The notes under the pieces are model-generated. The model was not told where the DNA came from. It was given only the letters and a program-made list of their open reading frames with translations, and ran no database searches. From NCBI GenBank assembly GCA_934047225.1, contig OW203983.1, positions 36,638,310 to 36,702,309 on the forward strand: DNA of 64,000 bases, read 5' to 3'. Position numbers and translations under genes: made by a program. Each line of letters begins with the position of its first letter. The first letter of the stretch is position 1. Source of the stretch: Ypsolopha sequella. Its lineage: Eukaryota; Arthropoda; Insecta; Lepidoptera; Ypsolophidae. This document shows, piece after piece, positions 43,214 to 55,244 of this stretch.

Positions 43214-43347
43214 GGCCTCGTACTTAGTTGAATCACAGGTGTGACAAGCGCGACACGATGTTTTTGCGATTAAACAGTACGTCACACTCCTCGCACTTGT
43301 GATGCAACTAGTGGCGTCGCGCGCGATTAAACACTATGCTACGCCCG
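43214..43347. mobile_element. Palindromic MITE, family B copy 2
   Basis: GTTGAATCACAGGTGTGAC and its inverted counterpart, with the end GGCGTCGCGCGCGATTAAAC and ACTATGCTACGCC, match 5212-5368. Confidence 0.7.
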
Positions 43348-43565
43348 GTATACATTATATTCTCTGGCCCGGTGAAGTAGTTGGATCAGCATTTCTAAGC
43401 AAAAGTCCTTGAAATAGCAAAAGTCTACTAGTTATGGATACCTATCACCGCCTGCATATACAGGCTGGATTTTTAGTGAAAGAAAACATTATATTCATAT
43501 TCTTTATTGTACACAAAAAAAAAACATACTTAATATTTTCACATTGTACTTAGATATATCATGTA

Positions 43566-43676
43566 CAGTGGAGACCGCATTAAGTAAGACACATTGGACT
43601 TCGCACCTATCTTATATTCTTCTCTATAAGGACTATTGTCGTACTGCAAGTGTATAGCTTGATGTGGTCTCCACTG
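43566..43676. mobile_element. 111-bp MITE, TA target duplication
   Basis: The ends CAGTGGAGACCGCATTAAG and the complement of GATGTGGTCTCCACTG are inverted, flanked by TA. The ends suggest the Tigger/pogo side of Tc1/mariner. Confidence 0.75.
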
Positions 43677-43939
43677 TACACAGGCGAGTTTATCTCTAAA
43701 AAGAGATTTCTTCCAGCAAACCCGGATTGATAAATAGAACTCATAATGGAAAGTAGACATACATATTGTTCACTAAAATATGTTAATATACTTACACCTT
43801 ATGATTATAAATAACTACAATATACCTACATAAATAATAATGAAGTAACTAATTAACAATAAACATATTTACTTATATACATAATATTTACAATAAATAA
43901 AATAAAAATACATAACAATAGTTAAATTAAATATTGTGC

Positions 43940-44500
43940 TATCTACAGATACTCATGGTAGTACTCTTTCACTCTGTTTTTAAAAATACCGAGTGTAGGA
44001 CAGTCTCTGATATTATGGGGAAGCGAATTCCATAATTTTATGGCCACGACGGTGAAGGACTGGCCGAATGCACACGATTTGTGCACAGGATTTAAGAAGA
44101 GAGACAGTAGCACGGGCGTAGTCAGGGGGAGGATTTTGGGGGTTCAAACCCCTAGCGAAAATTAGTTTAAAATATTACAACCCTTCCCCTGCTTTGACGT
44201 TTTCCAGGTGAAGTGCCACTCATGCTAGCAGCTGCTAGAAGCGTTTTGCGGTTGCAAACAATTTTATATAAACATAATGAATATTCATTTTATTTCATGC
44301 ATTTTTTGTCATTATATTTTCTTGAACCCCCCTCCCCCCTGAAACTAAAACCTGGCTACGCCCGTGGAAAGTAGTACGTGCACGAGCCGGCTTGTCCCTA
44401 GAAGACAACAGAAGTTCAAATCGTTCACGAAGATAAGAAGGGGAGCGAGGATTAACCTTGAAACTAGGGGTAGGTCTATATGAACTACTGTTACTATAGG
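43940..44500 (-). repeat. Interspersed repeat interrupted by a hAT-type MITE
   Basis: 43950-44110 and 44366-44500 (GGGGAAGCGAATTCCATAAT, GTGAAGGACTGGCCGAATGC, then ACGTGCACGAGCCGG) read like one dispersed repeat, probably LINE-derived, split by the insertion at 44111-44365. No intact frame was found. Confidence 0.45.
44111..44365. mobile_element. 255-bp nonautonomous hAT-type MITE
   Basis: The ends CACGGGCGTAG and CTACGCCCGTG are perfect inverted repeats. Flanks GACAGTAG and GAAAGTAG form an 8-bp duplication with one mismatch. GGGGGAGG near the left and CCCCCCTCCCCCC near the right extend the similarity. Confidence 0.85.
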
Positions 44501-44959
44501 GACAACCTTAAAATCAAGAAAATTAAATCAGCGGTTCCATACATTTTTGTCAAGGAGCCCGGTGGCGTATTGCCAGAATGTATATTACCACGAGACGAGT
44601 TGCCCTGCGCTTGTAGGTAGTTTGCATATACTTCATACTAAGTGTCCTTTGCTATCAAGATAAATTTATAATAATTTTCTTCCGACTGATTTGACAGCTG
44701 GATGATAGATGAGTAAACAGACAGAGACAGACCACTTATTTTTTATAAACAATCAAACCACATCTCAATCAGCATAATGTCTAAAATTCTCAAGTGACGT
44801 CATATCGGACAATACTTTAAAAAATAATTTGTATACCAAAATAACGAATAATATGTGCTAAAATGTAGTATACTCTCCGAAAAAATTAATTTAAAAAAAA
44901 AAAAATTAAGCCATGGGACTTACTCTCTAGTCTGCTGCGGTAGGTATGTAGTATGACAT

Positions 44960-45125
44960 CAATCGTCCATCCATCAGCCTAGTTCGTCCACTGTCCAGCA
45001 GACTTTGCCACTCCCGGCGGTCATCCTGGAAGAATTGCCCATACTCACACACGCTGGGCAGGCGGGTTGGCGAGCACGGTGCCGGAACCCTCGCACCAGT
45101 GGCGTCGCTGCCCGTCGCCAGTCTG
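44960..45125 (-). repeat. LINE 3'-tail repeat, minus-strand copy
   Basis: The complement contains GGACGAACTAGGCTGATGGA and TGGACG, plus GTATGGGCAATTCTTCCAGG. It matches the tails at 37465-37640 and 42405-42510 in the opposite orientation. The ORFs across it are incidental. Confidence 0.6.
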
Positions 45126-45659
45126 TTCCATATAAGGCCCGGCTATTAGGGATGGATATACCGCCATCCATCAGTCCCAGGAGGGTGGGCCTCCTGGTGT
45201 TTTGCCTGTGTCCTCTTACTCTCCCCCGAATTACTTTGAGGGGGTCTCCAAGTAAGATGGTGGTACCTCTACAGTCGAGCCCGGCATCAGCTCCAATACC
45301 TAAAAAACATCAATAGTTGTGAGCATAATAAATGTGTATACAGAGTCTGTACTACAGATATTTGATATATCTCTTCTACCCGTCTGTGATACATTGTTGG
45401 GCCTCCCTTATCACTCACACCTACCGCGTCGCCGCTGTTCCTTTCGCCAGTGTTCACTGTTGACCTAACCATTTAGTTCATCCGTGTAAAGCAGTGGCGT
45501 GCATAGAACTTTTTCCGGAAAAGCAATCAGAAGGACAAGTTTGACAATAAAAAAAATATGAAAAAATTTAAATAACACTTTGAGAAAAACGTTTGTATGA
45601 CGCCAGGGTAAACAGCCACTGGTGTGGATTCGGCTAAACACAATTTAACTAATTTGACA

Positions 45660-46049
45660 TTTATTTATATTATATTATTTATATATGTAACCTATTAGTA
45701 TGTAGTATATAGGATGGGATTTGGTCGGCCGCCTGTATTCGTGCTGGGGGCTCGGTTGGTGATCATTGAACCTTGTTCCTGGTCCCTGGCCGGGTCTCCG
45801 GTGTGGGTTCGGGCGGCTGATTGGATTTTACCTTGTATAATATATATTTTACCTATCATTATAATCGTAAATATATTGCTACATAAATTAAATAAACCTT
45901 TAATTTAGTTCATGTACATTTATTATTTTATTACATATATTTTCTTTATTAGATTAAATTTGACGTGTAAAAAGTGTATATATCTATACCTGCTTTGCAA
46001 AATAAACTATTTGAATTTGAATTTTGAATTTGAATTTGAATTTGAATTT
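45660..46049 (+). mobile_element. Retroposon (SINE-like) with (TTGAAT)n 3' tail
   Basis: It ends in GCAAAATAAACTATTTGAAT and about six hexamer-like repeats. It is the plus-strand relative of 37945-38290. The GC-rich middle (GGTCCCTGGCCGGGTCTCCG) is shared. Confidence 0.7.
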
Positions 46050-46177
46050 GACAGGACTAGCCTTATTTTAAGCGTTCTGTCCTTGTCTTTTTGATAAAGA
46101 AAGAAAAAGACAGGACGCTTAAAATAAGGTTAGTTCTGTCAAATAAGTTAAGACTTGTTATGCCGAATCGATACCAC
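46050..46177. mobile_element. Palindromic MITE, family A copy 3, left arm truncated
   Basis: It starts at GACAGGACTAGCC directly after the hexamer tail and ends at ATGCCGAATCGATACC. The outer left arm is missing. Confidence 0.7.
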
Positions 46178-46383
46178 TGTCTCTACCCTAGAGTGAACAT
46201 TTTCATATCAACTTTTTTTTTTCAAAGTGTTATTTAAATTTTTTCATATTCTTTTTATTGTCAAAATTGACCTTCTGATTGCTTTTCCGGAAAAAAGTTC
46301 TATGCACGCCACTGGTGTAAAGGTTATCTAAGACTCATTGCCAAAAAATGTAATGATAATCAGAAAGTGTAATAAAAATATAC

Positions 46384-46500
46384 CGTCACGACATGAATCT
46401 ACGTGGGGGTGTCAAAGGTGTTCGCGAGTGTAAACTGTGAAATGCAAGTTACATTCCACACTCGGTACGCCCGCGTTTTACAGACGATTATTAAATCCCA
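46384..46500 (+). repeat. Fragment shared with 24763-24860
   Basis: GTCACGACATGAATC, GGTGTTCGCGAGTGTAAACT and GTGAAATGCAAGTTACA parallel the SINE-like repeat in the last PGC-1 intron. Confidence 0.5.
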
Positions 46501-47208
46501 ACAAGTCAAACAAAGTTTTAAGTGATATTGAAACCTGCGCCAAAAACTGCGCCATTAAAAGAATTAAATTTTCAAGGCCAAAGAAAATTTGTGTCGAGGA
46601 GAAAGGAAAGAGACATAAGTGAAGGAAAGGGCCGTAAACAAAGTGTAAAAGATATAGCAAAACCAAAAAAGAAAACATAATTTTTAGCATTAAAAGAAAT
46701 CAACCAAATGCAAAAAACCATTATACAGTATTTAAAAGAGCTCGTTAAATATATAAAAAAACGCATAAAAAAGCCATTACAATTTTATTTTAACCACGTA
46801 CAAAATTCCATACAAAAAAGTGTTTTGCTACCCCACCAACTACTTTGATCTGCAGTCGTACAGTACTCCCAAAGTAATAATGCGCATACAAATCTATAGC
46901 CGAGCGACCGACGTACCACGTAGCCGTATTGATTGTATAGAAAGTGTAAGGAAATACGAACTTCGCCGAACAGTGGCGAAAATTTTTCATATAGAAGTTT
47001 AGGTGGTACGAAAAAGAAAAATGTTGCATATGTTGTCCTAGACTTGATAATCTATAATACATTTTTTCAATATTTTTGGTTTGGCCATAAAAGAGGAGTA
47101 GGCTTTTGAAAGTACCCATTTGGCGATATTAAGCGCTCTAAGACTCAGGTTTGAATCCTACTGATTGATCATATACCAATGAGTTTTGCGAAATTTATGT
47201 GAAGAGTA

Positions 47209-47373
47209 AAGCCGATTCTGAAGGCTTTAATTTTAGTTTTAGTAGTGTCAAAACTTAAAATTTTCCAAAGTAATTTAGTTTCTCTGCTTAATAATTTTAA
47301 GGACTATATTGCAATGAAGAAAATTTTGTTTTGACAGCACTAAAACTAAAATTAAAGCCTTCAGAATCGGCTT
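47209..47373. mobile_element. 165-bp palindromic MITE
   Basis: AAGCCGATTCTGAAGGCTTT and AAAGCCTTCAGAATCGGCTT are perfect inverted ends, extending through AATTTTAGTTTTAGT. TA flanks both ends. Confidence 0.8.
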
Positions 47374-47689
47374 TAGTGTAATGCTATTTGCTGAACGATG
47401 AAGGAAGACTTGGAAAAGGTGAAGGAAGACTTGGAAAAGGTCAAGGAATTTCCAGGAATATCGGCTCAATCCTGAGGGCTCGGGTCAACTGTCGGTAAGA
47501 CCTCCTCAAGATTGACCTTTTGAATACATCTATTTCGTTCACCGATATATCTAATTAATAATAATGTAAAATAGTTGTGTCTATCTGTAGGTATATTACA
47601 TATCTTTTGGGTTATTGGTATTGTACTGAAGTCATAACTGCTATTTTTAGAATTTTATGGCTTGTTTGTATGTTAAGTTTTAACTCGAG

Positions 47690-47818
47690 AATGACTCAAT
47701 GGATTGGGATGCGGTTTTCTTTATTATCATCGTAGTGACCAGGTTCAACATAAAGGCCCAAGCTGAAAATGGGGTAGATATTGAACAAACGCGGGTGGAA
47801 CCGCGAGAAAAAGACTAG
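47690..47818 (+). mobile_element. Degenerate Helitron-like 3' end
   Basis: The hairpin CGCGGGTGGAACCGCG is followed by AGAAAAAGACTAGT (CTAG near 47814). The preceding text resembles the other Helitron-like ends at 3255 and 22320. Confidence 0.45.
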
Positions 47819-47839
47819 TAATTAATAAAAATAATACAC

Positions 47840-49010
47840 TCTGTTAAAATTAAGACAAGATATGATAGTGATAACTCTTTATTGAAATAAAAAAATATGA
47901 TACAGTTGTAGGTGAATTATTTAACATTAACATTAATATAATTGTATAAATATAAGAACTGTGCCTCCTTGCACAGTTAAAAAAGTGTGTCCAATCAGTT
48001 ATTATAGTAGTTTATGCTACAAGGGCGCAAAGGAATAAATTACGAGGACGATTTAAAACACGAGCGTAGTGAGTAATTTAATGAAGTGAGTAACCGAGTA
48101 ATTTATTGCTCTTACGCCCGTGTATCATACTACGTTTTTCAATGCATAGTGTAAAGAAATAAAAAAAATATAATCTTGTGAACTTTAAATTATAATTGGC
48201 CCAAAAGGACTGTATCCAGAGCCGTTAAACAGTGGAAAAAAAAGTATAACATTTATGGTTCACAGGAAAGGATGCAGGTTAGCCAACCATTGTGAATAAA
48301 TTAAAAAAATAATAATAATAAAGCCCTAGGGCAAAATAATCGACTTTCTGTTCGGTTTTGATGCATAAAAAGTGGGCCTTGCATTGAAAATATACTTATT
48401 TACACTTAAATTATAAAAGCTCAACCTCCGTTAGTCATAGAAGCGGAATGTAGTTACCCTAAAATCTTCCCAAAGGAACCCCTTTACATTAAAGATAAAA
48501 ACGAAAAAATACCCGGTGGCAAAGTAACCCACGTAAAATGATATCTGAACAGTTCCAGCTCGCTAGCACAATAAAGCTGCGAGCGGTTCCTGAGTGTAGC
48601 AAATTAGCGTTGTGGCCGCGGGCGGCTCCTCAACCGGTACTCGACAATGCCGGATACGGACCATCGTGGAAAGTTCCACTCACACTCGCTCTTGTAACCG
48701 TGCGGTAACGTTTAGGAATGTTTGAGGATCAGTTTTCTCTCAAATTATTCCATGGCGTTAGACATGAGGATATTAAGAGTAAGTGGATGTTTTTTTTTAC
48801 AAAAATACTTTCAGCCCTTTCCTACCTGGATAATGTGCGCAACCTTGGTGTGTATAGAAAATGTTTACTTTATTTTTTTGGAAAATAATATGGCTGAAGT
48901 GTTATGTATGATGTAGCATATTTTTACATACAACCCATGAAGCCTTTCATTTGATACTGCACACGATGTTTCAGTTCTTTTTCTTGCTTTTTTTTAGAAA
49001 GAAAGAAAGT
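47840..49010. other. No gene supported
   Basis: It contains a loose palindrome at about 48020-48135 and a more GC-rich patch at 48540-48720. The short ORF at 48722-48916 has no recognisable domain. A host promoter in the GC-rich patch cannot be excluded. Confidence 0.4.
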
Positions 49011-49620
49011 AAGAAAGAAAAAAGTTTTATTTTAAACACCACAGAAAACAAAACAAAAAAGAAAACAAATTAAACACGAAATAGCCATATGCTGTGGTTA
49101 TGAAAAAGGAGTCCAGCTCAGCTTAATGCCACAGCCGAAGCCACAGCGCTGGTATTCTGCTGGATCCTACTAAAATTAAAACTAATAACTAAGTATAACA
49201 TAATAATATAAACATAACATCGTCTAAATATAACAATATCAAACTTATACAGCCAAAGGTTTTAGGTGCACGACTCACAAAACAGTTTGCGGTCCTCATA
49301 TTTATCAAACGAATAACCTCTTGGAGGCTGCTCCATGCAGACTTGCTTCAACAGTGCTGCAAGGATCTTTTGGCGCGTTGATGACAGTGACAGGGGGCGC
49401 AGCTGTGAAAGAAGGGATAGGATAGCAGCGTTATAGTTCCGATTTTGATCACGACTAACCCACGCGCCAAAAGAGCCTTGGCGCACTGTAGCAGACTTTT
49501 GAAGTGGAATTAAAGGAAGACTAAGCTTGCTACGACGTAGCCGCAAATAAGTGTTCATGCTACGGAGTTGCTAGCCTACGATGCGGAAAGCTGCGCCACG
49601 CTGCTTGGTTCAAAAGATTA
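49010..49620 (-). pseudogene. Unrecognised 98-codon ORF region of a dispersed family, with AATAAA-like 3' end and microsatellite tail
   Basis: The minus-strand ORF 49558-49262 starts MNTYLRLRRSKLSLPLIPLQ and includes QGSFGAWVSRDQNRNYNAAI, SQLRPLSLSSTRQKI and FCESCT. I do not recognise a family. Downstream the minus strand has AAAATAAAACTTTTTTC and a TTTC-type tail at about 49030-48995, as retroposed sequences have. Parts recur at 22345-22435 and 58388-58510 in decayed form. It is either a transposon ORF end or a host gene fragment spread by retroposition. Confidence 0.4.
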
Positions 49621-49639
49621 AAGCCTGTTTCTAAGGCAG

Positions 49640-51040
49640 CTGGAAAATCTGTAATCGGCAAAAGAAAACGATCAATCAACATCGCCATACATTAAACTTT
49701 ATTATTTTGCTGCCATAGAAATAGACCTTATCTAATACGCATTATATTATGGTAGACTTGCTAATTATTATCCACTTAGTTCAAACGTTCATTTAATTTT
49801 TTCGATAAACGATCTTGGTATTAAGTTCTCATTGAAAATACTCGGGAAAATGGGTCATTTCTTTCATTTTCATAGGTATCATACTAGTATTATGTCGTCA
49901 TTTTAGATATTCAAAATATGAAAAAAATTATGTAAATGACTCATTTTTCATTTGATTGAACTATTTAATAGATAGATTTTATCCGAATATTGTGGCCAAA
50001 TTTCGTTCGAATGTATCTATTACCGTCAAATTTATCTAGAAACTGTGCTTTTATAGGGCAAATAATAGGGTCTTTTCATATGAAATTGCCGAAATTTTCT
50101 TACAGATTCGTGAGTTCATATTTCCTGTAATTCAATAGCTATTTCAATTATTTGTTTTTTGTTTGAAAGTTGATTTCAAGATTTTACATCTACGCATTAA
50201 ATTTTGTTATTATTTTCAGTTTGATTATAAAAATTAAATCTTCAAAAACAGTTCGTCCTAAATGCCATCCATTTCCATGATAAGATTCGTAATAATTTTT
50301 TACAGATAACACTTTTCAAAAATTCAATTAATGTTGCTGTTAGCTTATTATTGTCTTATTCATACACATAAGAAATTACATGATTTGGATTTGTAATTTC
50401 TAAAAAAAATGCAAAAATGTTAGTGCTGAAAATTGAGTTTCCTTCATATTCTCTGTAGAAAACGGCAATTTCATATGTAAAGACCTAATACCAGTTAAGA
50501 CATTAATCTGTACTAGCTATAGGTACTTGTAATGCCGATTATTTTTTAATTATTTTCAAATATATTTTTACATATTTTTATGGATTGTGCAAATAATTCA
50601 ACTACTTATGTACACTAAACTCGTTTTTTGAGCCTCTTTATGTTTTTGTGTTTATTAGAAGATTGAACATCAAAATTGCAAAATTTAACATTAGAGGCAA
50701 TTTTAACATTAGTGGCAATTTTACATTAGAGGCAATTTTCTTTTTATAATTATTTTTTTAGGATTATTTTGTTCTGTTATTTTAACCCCTTTAGATATGT
50801 AATTCAATATTCTTAAGTGTTTATGAAAATAATAAATTAATAAATTTCATTAGAATTAGAATTTGAAGATAAGGTTATATAAAAATTAATGTAATAAGTA
50901 ATTTTACATAAATATAACACAGTAGTTTTTATTAAAATATACACATAAATGGATTAGAGCAAAATCTATTTCGAGCCCTCTTGGGCTCGGCATCAGTTGC
51001 ATTGATTGACCAATCAATTTATTTGTACATTTTAATAAAA
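49640..51040. other. AT-rich stretch, no gene seen
   Basis: The only structure noted is a short direct repeat at about 50685-50740 (three copies around TTAACATTAGAGGCAATTTT). Confidence 0.5.
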
Positions 51041-51044
51041 ACTG

Positions 51045-51600
51045 CTATATATAATAATAATATAATAATAATAATAGCCTTTATTAATTTCCCATGCAAT
51101 TTCAAAATTTACATTACATTATATAAATATAATGCACAAAATTCGGAAACAAGTGACAAAACAGATTAAAGTTAAATTATAAATTAATGATTAATGATTA
51201 GACACATATAAAAATTGTGATAATAATAATAAATAAAATTTCATTAAATTATGAATTATAGTGCCACTCCCGATTGGTGGGATACCCATTTTAGGGCAAA
51301 GGCCTCCTCCATTCGATGCCAAATTTTTCTTTCTTTGGCTAGTCTTGTCCAAGTGACACCAACAAAGGAAGTGATGTCGTCCCGCCATCGACGTCTGGGC
51401 CTGCCGCGTGGTCTGATGGTGTCGTGAGGGTACCAGTGGAGGACTTTCTCACTCCAGGGGCCATCTACTGTTCTAGCTATATGGCCAGCCCATCTCCATT
51501 TCAGTCTGCATGCCAATTTCGCTGCGTCGATCACTTTTGTTCGGTCTCGTATATCAGTATTCCTTACTCTATCTGATATTCTCAATCCTAACATGCTTCT
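51045..51600 (-). pseudogene. LINE (RTE-like) C-terminal fragment and 3' UTR
   Basis: The minus-strand frame 51594-51256 starts near MLGLRISDRVRNTDIRDRTK, then LKWRWAGHIARTVDGPWSEK, GRPRRRWRDDI and WHRMEEAFALKW. This is the end of an RTE-type LINE ORF2 (LR.RIRN..IR.RT...., WAGHIAR, GRP..RW.DD, EA...QW). It is followed on the minus strand by CATAATTTAATGAAATTTTA and an AT-rich tail. It is 5'-truncated, but the frame remaining is open. Confidence 0.8.
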
Positions 51601-51609
51601 CTCATGCTA

Positions 51610-53550
51610 TATAAATGTTTATAAAATATATATATATTTTTCTTATGTATATTTCGTTTATTCAAATCATGATACAAAAAAACTGGTTAAAACTATCCTA
51701 TAAGTAAAATACATCTATGAATTAAACAAAATTAAACTAATCTAAATTAATATTAACTAAAATGACAAATTAAACTAAAAACCTAGAAGTCCTAAAATAA
51801 AAACTAAAGTATAAATAATTCTTATATTACATTTAACATACATATAGTGCAAACCATAGTACATGCTGTGGAGCACATAGGCATATAATTGAAACGAAAA
51901 AACAATATTTACAATGGGAAAAAAATTGTAAAAGGGAACCTACTTGTTTCATAAAACATTCAATAAACTATTCAAACCAAATACATAACTTAGGCGGTCA
52001 AGGTCAAAACATCTTCAAATTAGTGGGTACGTAACGAGCTTAAGTATAATAAATAAATATTAATTTAATGCATTATAATTATAAAATTAATACCATTACA
52101 TTAACTTGCGTTTCGTTTGAAGCTTTTAAGACTACCAAAATAAATTTAAATGTAGCGTTTTTCCTTATGGAACCCAAATAAAACGACTAATTAAATAAAT
52201 ACTAAAGAGAACGAACGCCGAAAACCGCTCACAAAAACAGCGCACACAGAACAAAAACCGAAAAGATTTTAACAATAAATAAAGCTGTACACCCGCCGAA
52301 GTGGGCTAATTATCCGCCGCCCACGAATATTTAGCTGCCAAGTCTTGCAAACACGAAAATAGTTTCAGAATCACGGCACGAAGAACTGAGCTTAATTGTG
52401 TTACCATTCGGCCTATTGCAAGACTTGAATCTCACGATCGATCACCTACCCTTGCTGAACCGACCATTTGACAAAGAACTTTGCTAACACTTAATTTTAC
52501 CGAAATAAGTTTGTATTTGGCGTAACTCAGGGGTGTGCGAAATCTGGCGTGCGACGTAGAAAGGGATGGTAGTATAGGGTGGATGGTTGCCAGCCCCTAT
52601 GAGGGGTGGAACTCAAAAAGAGAGCCGCCCTAAATGACGGGGTGATAGCTAGTCGTGGTCTGTCTGCCGACGGGACGAGCGATTTATATCTGCAGTGAAC
52701 GTCGCGCTTTTTGGACTATTTTCGATTTGCGATTTTGTTTTATGGACTACTTTGGAAATCTGTGAATTTATTCAAATAGTATTTATGTAAGTAAACAGAA
52801 AAGTTTTTATAAATGTGATGCAAATGCAACTTTTGGACTAAAAGTGGATGTAAGTGATGCTATAAGTAATTAAAATAGGACCTAGGAGTAGATAAATGAA
52901 ATGTTATTTATGTGCGCGTGACCCTCGCCTTTTAGGTATTGCTGGATTATTATCGAGTTGTAAGTTAATAATTCGTTTTTTACTTTTGTGTTTACATAAA
53001 ATGAAAACAAATAGTTTATTTTTCATTTGTTTTTTATATTTATATATTTTACATGTTTTATTTGAGAGATACCATACTGCCATGATAAATAACAAAAAAA
53101 TATGTGCTTTTTTAATAATTATGAATGCTAGCTTTGTTAAAAAATAAATGTAATTGTCTCATAAATCTACCCAAAGGCTTACTTTAACTTTTACTAATAC
53201 TTTAAAGTATATCATTAAAATGCAGGTGGCTCTACACACATTAATAAATAATATACATCAATTAGGTTTATTGAATAAATACCTATGTTTAATGTAGGTG
53301 TACCTAGTTATCCAATTATACCGTTGTACTATCAAAAAAAATTCTGCTGACCCACTTTTCGTTTTAACTCACATTTTAGTCTTAGTCTGACTCCGTGTAC
53401 AAGAAACAAAAAACCATAGTCTAGCTAGCTATTCATGTAGAGTTCTGTATTTTTTCTTACATTTATACTAATATTTATTTATACTAATATTAATGTTTTT
53501 TTTATAATGCATGCCATTACGCAGCTTGACTGGCAGAAGTCGTCTAATCA
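51610..53550. other. No gene supported; possible noncoding exon near 52690-52795
   Basis: Mostly AT-rich. The patch around 52540-52800 is GC-richer and includes TATATCTGCAGTGAACGTCG, an initiator-like word, and later ATGTAAGTAA, a donor-like word. A following ORF (52896-53147, 83 codons) would be very hydrophobic and is unrecognised. I would not call a gene on this. Confidence 0.3.
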
Positions 53551-53555
53551 TTATT

Positions 53556-54409
53556 TGGAATCATTGTGACTTGTCTCATTCACCTATTTGGAGTCATTGT
53601 GACTTGTCTCATTCACCTATTTGGAGTCATTGTGACTTGTCTCATTCACCTATTTGGAGTCATTGTGACTTGTCTCATTCACCTATTTGGAGTCATTGTG
53701 ACTTGTCTCATTCACCTATTTGGAGTCATTGTGACTTGTCTCATTCACCTATTTGGAGTCATTGTGACTTGTCTCATTCACCTATTTGGCGTCATTGTGA
53801 CTTGTCTCATTCACCTATTTGGAGTCATTGCGAGTTGTCTTATTCACCTATTTGGAGTCATTGTGACTTGTCTCATTCACCTATTTGGCGTCATTGTGAT
53901 TCGTCTCATTCACGTATTTGGAGTCATTGTGACTTGTCTCATTCACCCATTTGGAGTCATTGTGACTTGTCTCATTCACCTATTTGAAGTCATTGTGACT
54001 TGTCTCATTCACCTATTTGGCGTCATTGTGACTTGTCTCATTCACCTATTTGGAGTCATTGTGACTTGTCTTATTCATCTATTTGGAGTCATTGTGACTT
54101 GTCTCATTCACCTATTTGGAGTCATTGTGACTTGTCTTATTCACCTATTTGGAGTCATTGTGACTTGTCTCATTCACCTATTTGGAGTCATTGTGACTTG
54201 TCTCATTCCCATTTTGGAGTCATTGTGACTTGTCTCATTCACCTATTTGGAGTCATTGTGACTTGTCTCATTCTCATTTTGGAGTCATTGTGACTTGTCT
54301 CATTCACCTATTTGGAGTCATTGTAACTTGTCTCATTCTCATTTTGGAGTCATTGTGACTTGTCTCATTCACCTATTTGGAGTCATTGTAACTTGTCTCA
54401 TTCACCTAT
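53556..54409 (+). repeat. 33-bp minisatellite, about 26 copies
   Basis: The unit contains GGAGTCATTGTGACTTGTCT and CATTCACCTATTT. Copies 1-20 have a 33-bp period. In the last part 33-bp units alternate with 32-bp variants (TTCTCATTTTGGAG or TTCCCATTTTGGAG), making 65-bp dimers. Since 33 is a multiple of three, frames stay open (SHCDLSHSPIW or VIVTCLIHLFG). The 32-bp units break every frame, which argues against coding. Confidence 0.97.
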
Positions 54410-54734
54410 GGTTTGCGCAAGTTAGTTTATACGAACTCTTATCGGTGCGTCGCAACGCAACGTCTGTACACACATCACATCGGATTTCATATGATAAGTA
54501 TGAATATATATTCTCAGAGAACTGCATTAACTACCTATAGCTAATACCAAAGTTCGCTTGGGCTCCAAAAAGTTTCAACTATGATACAACTCTTTCGTGT
54601 TTTTATGTAGCTTTTGCCTGTGTCTTCGTTTCTGAGGACAATTTGATTTTTTATTGAAAAGGAAATGCATTATAAACGGTTATTTCCCTAGCACTCCTAG
54701 ACTAAAGTTTAGTCTAATTACGCCTAGCGCCCCA

Positions 54735-55230
54735 GTGGCGTGCATCCTATAAAGGCATAAAAGTAGTGCCTACCTACTCTGGAAGAAAAATCCATACTTA
54801 TTTGCACATAATAAGATATCGATTTCAAACGTCTTTAATTTGCACACTAATTGCATATTCAGTACTTAACACATTCAGCGCCAAGGATATTTTCTCAATA
54901 AACGTATATATTTTTGTCAAATCCTTATAAATTTTACATTTTCCAACCGATTCACAATCTAAAACTACTGGCGTATCCTCCAGGGCCAGTCTATGTCGAT
55001 AATGCAAAGCTCAAGGAGAGCCGTGATAGTAAAAAACGTATCTCAAAAATATATTGTACTAAAGTCTCATATACATGTTTTTTTCACGTCATGCCCGGAG
55101 TTATACTTTAGTTTGATTTAATATAAATATAATTAATAGATTTACTATCAAATGGAGTCACTGGTCAAAATAACGAACATCTGTAAAGCTTACACCGGTA
55201 GAGTAACTGGTAGATTATTTATTATCAATG
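54735..55230. other. No gene seen; one hAT-type end
   Basis: CAGTGGCGTGCATCC at 54735 resembles the left end of the element at 45492. No partner end was found. The remainder is AT-rich. Confidence 0.35.
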
Positions 55231-55244
55231 ATATAAATATTTAA

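Larger units (their letters stand above)
45492..46314. mobile_element. 823-bp nonautonomous hAT-type element with long inverted repeats and nested insertions
   Basis: CAGTGGCGTGCATAGAACTT and AAGTTCTATGCACGCCACTG are the inverted ends; similarity continues for about 115 bp. The 8-bp target duplication GTGTAAAG is perfect (45484-45491 and 46315-46322). A plus-strand retroposon with a (TTGAAT)n tail (45660-46049) and a truncated family A palindrome (46050-46177) lie inside. A lone similar end (CAGTGGCGTGCATCC) is at 54735. Confidence 0.85.

Noticed and set aside
45005..45316. 103-codon plus-strand ORF
   Set aside because: It runs across a minus-strand LINE 3' tail; the coding appearance is incidental.
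53511..54293. Repetitive ORFs of 158, 220 and 97 codons
   Set aside because: They come from a 33-bp minisatellite; units of 32 bp break the frames and no start or splice context supports translation.
53556..54409. CRISPR-like array
   Set aside because: Repeats are contiguous with no spacers and the genome is eukaryotic.
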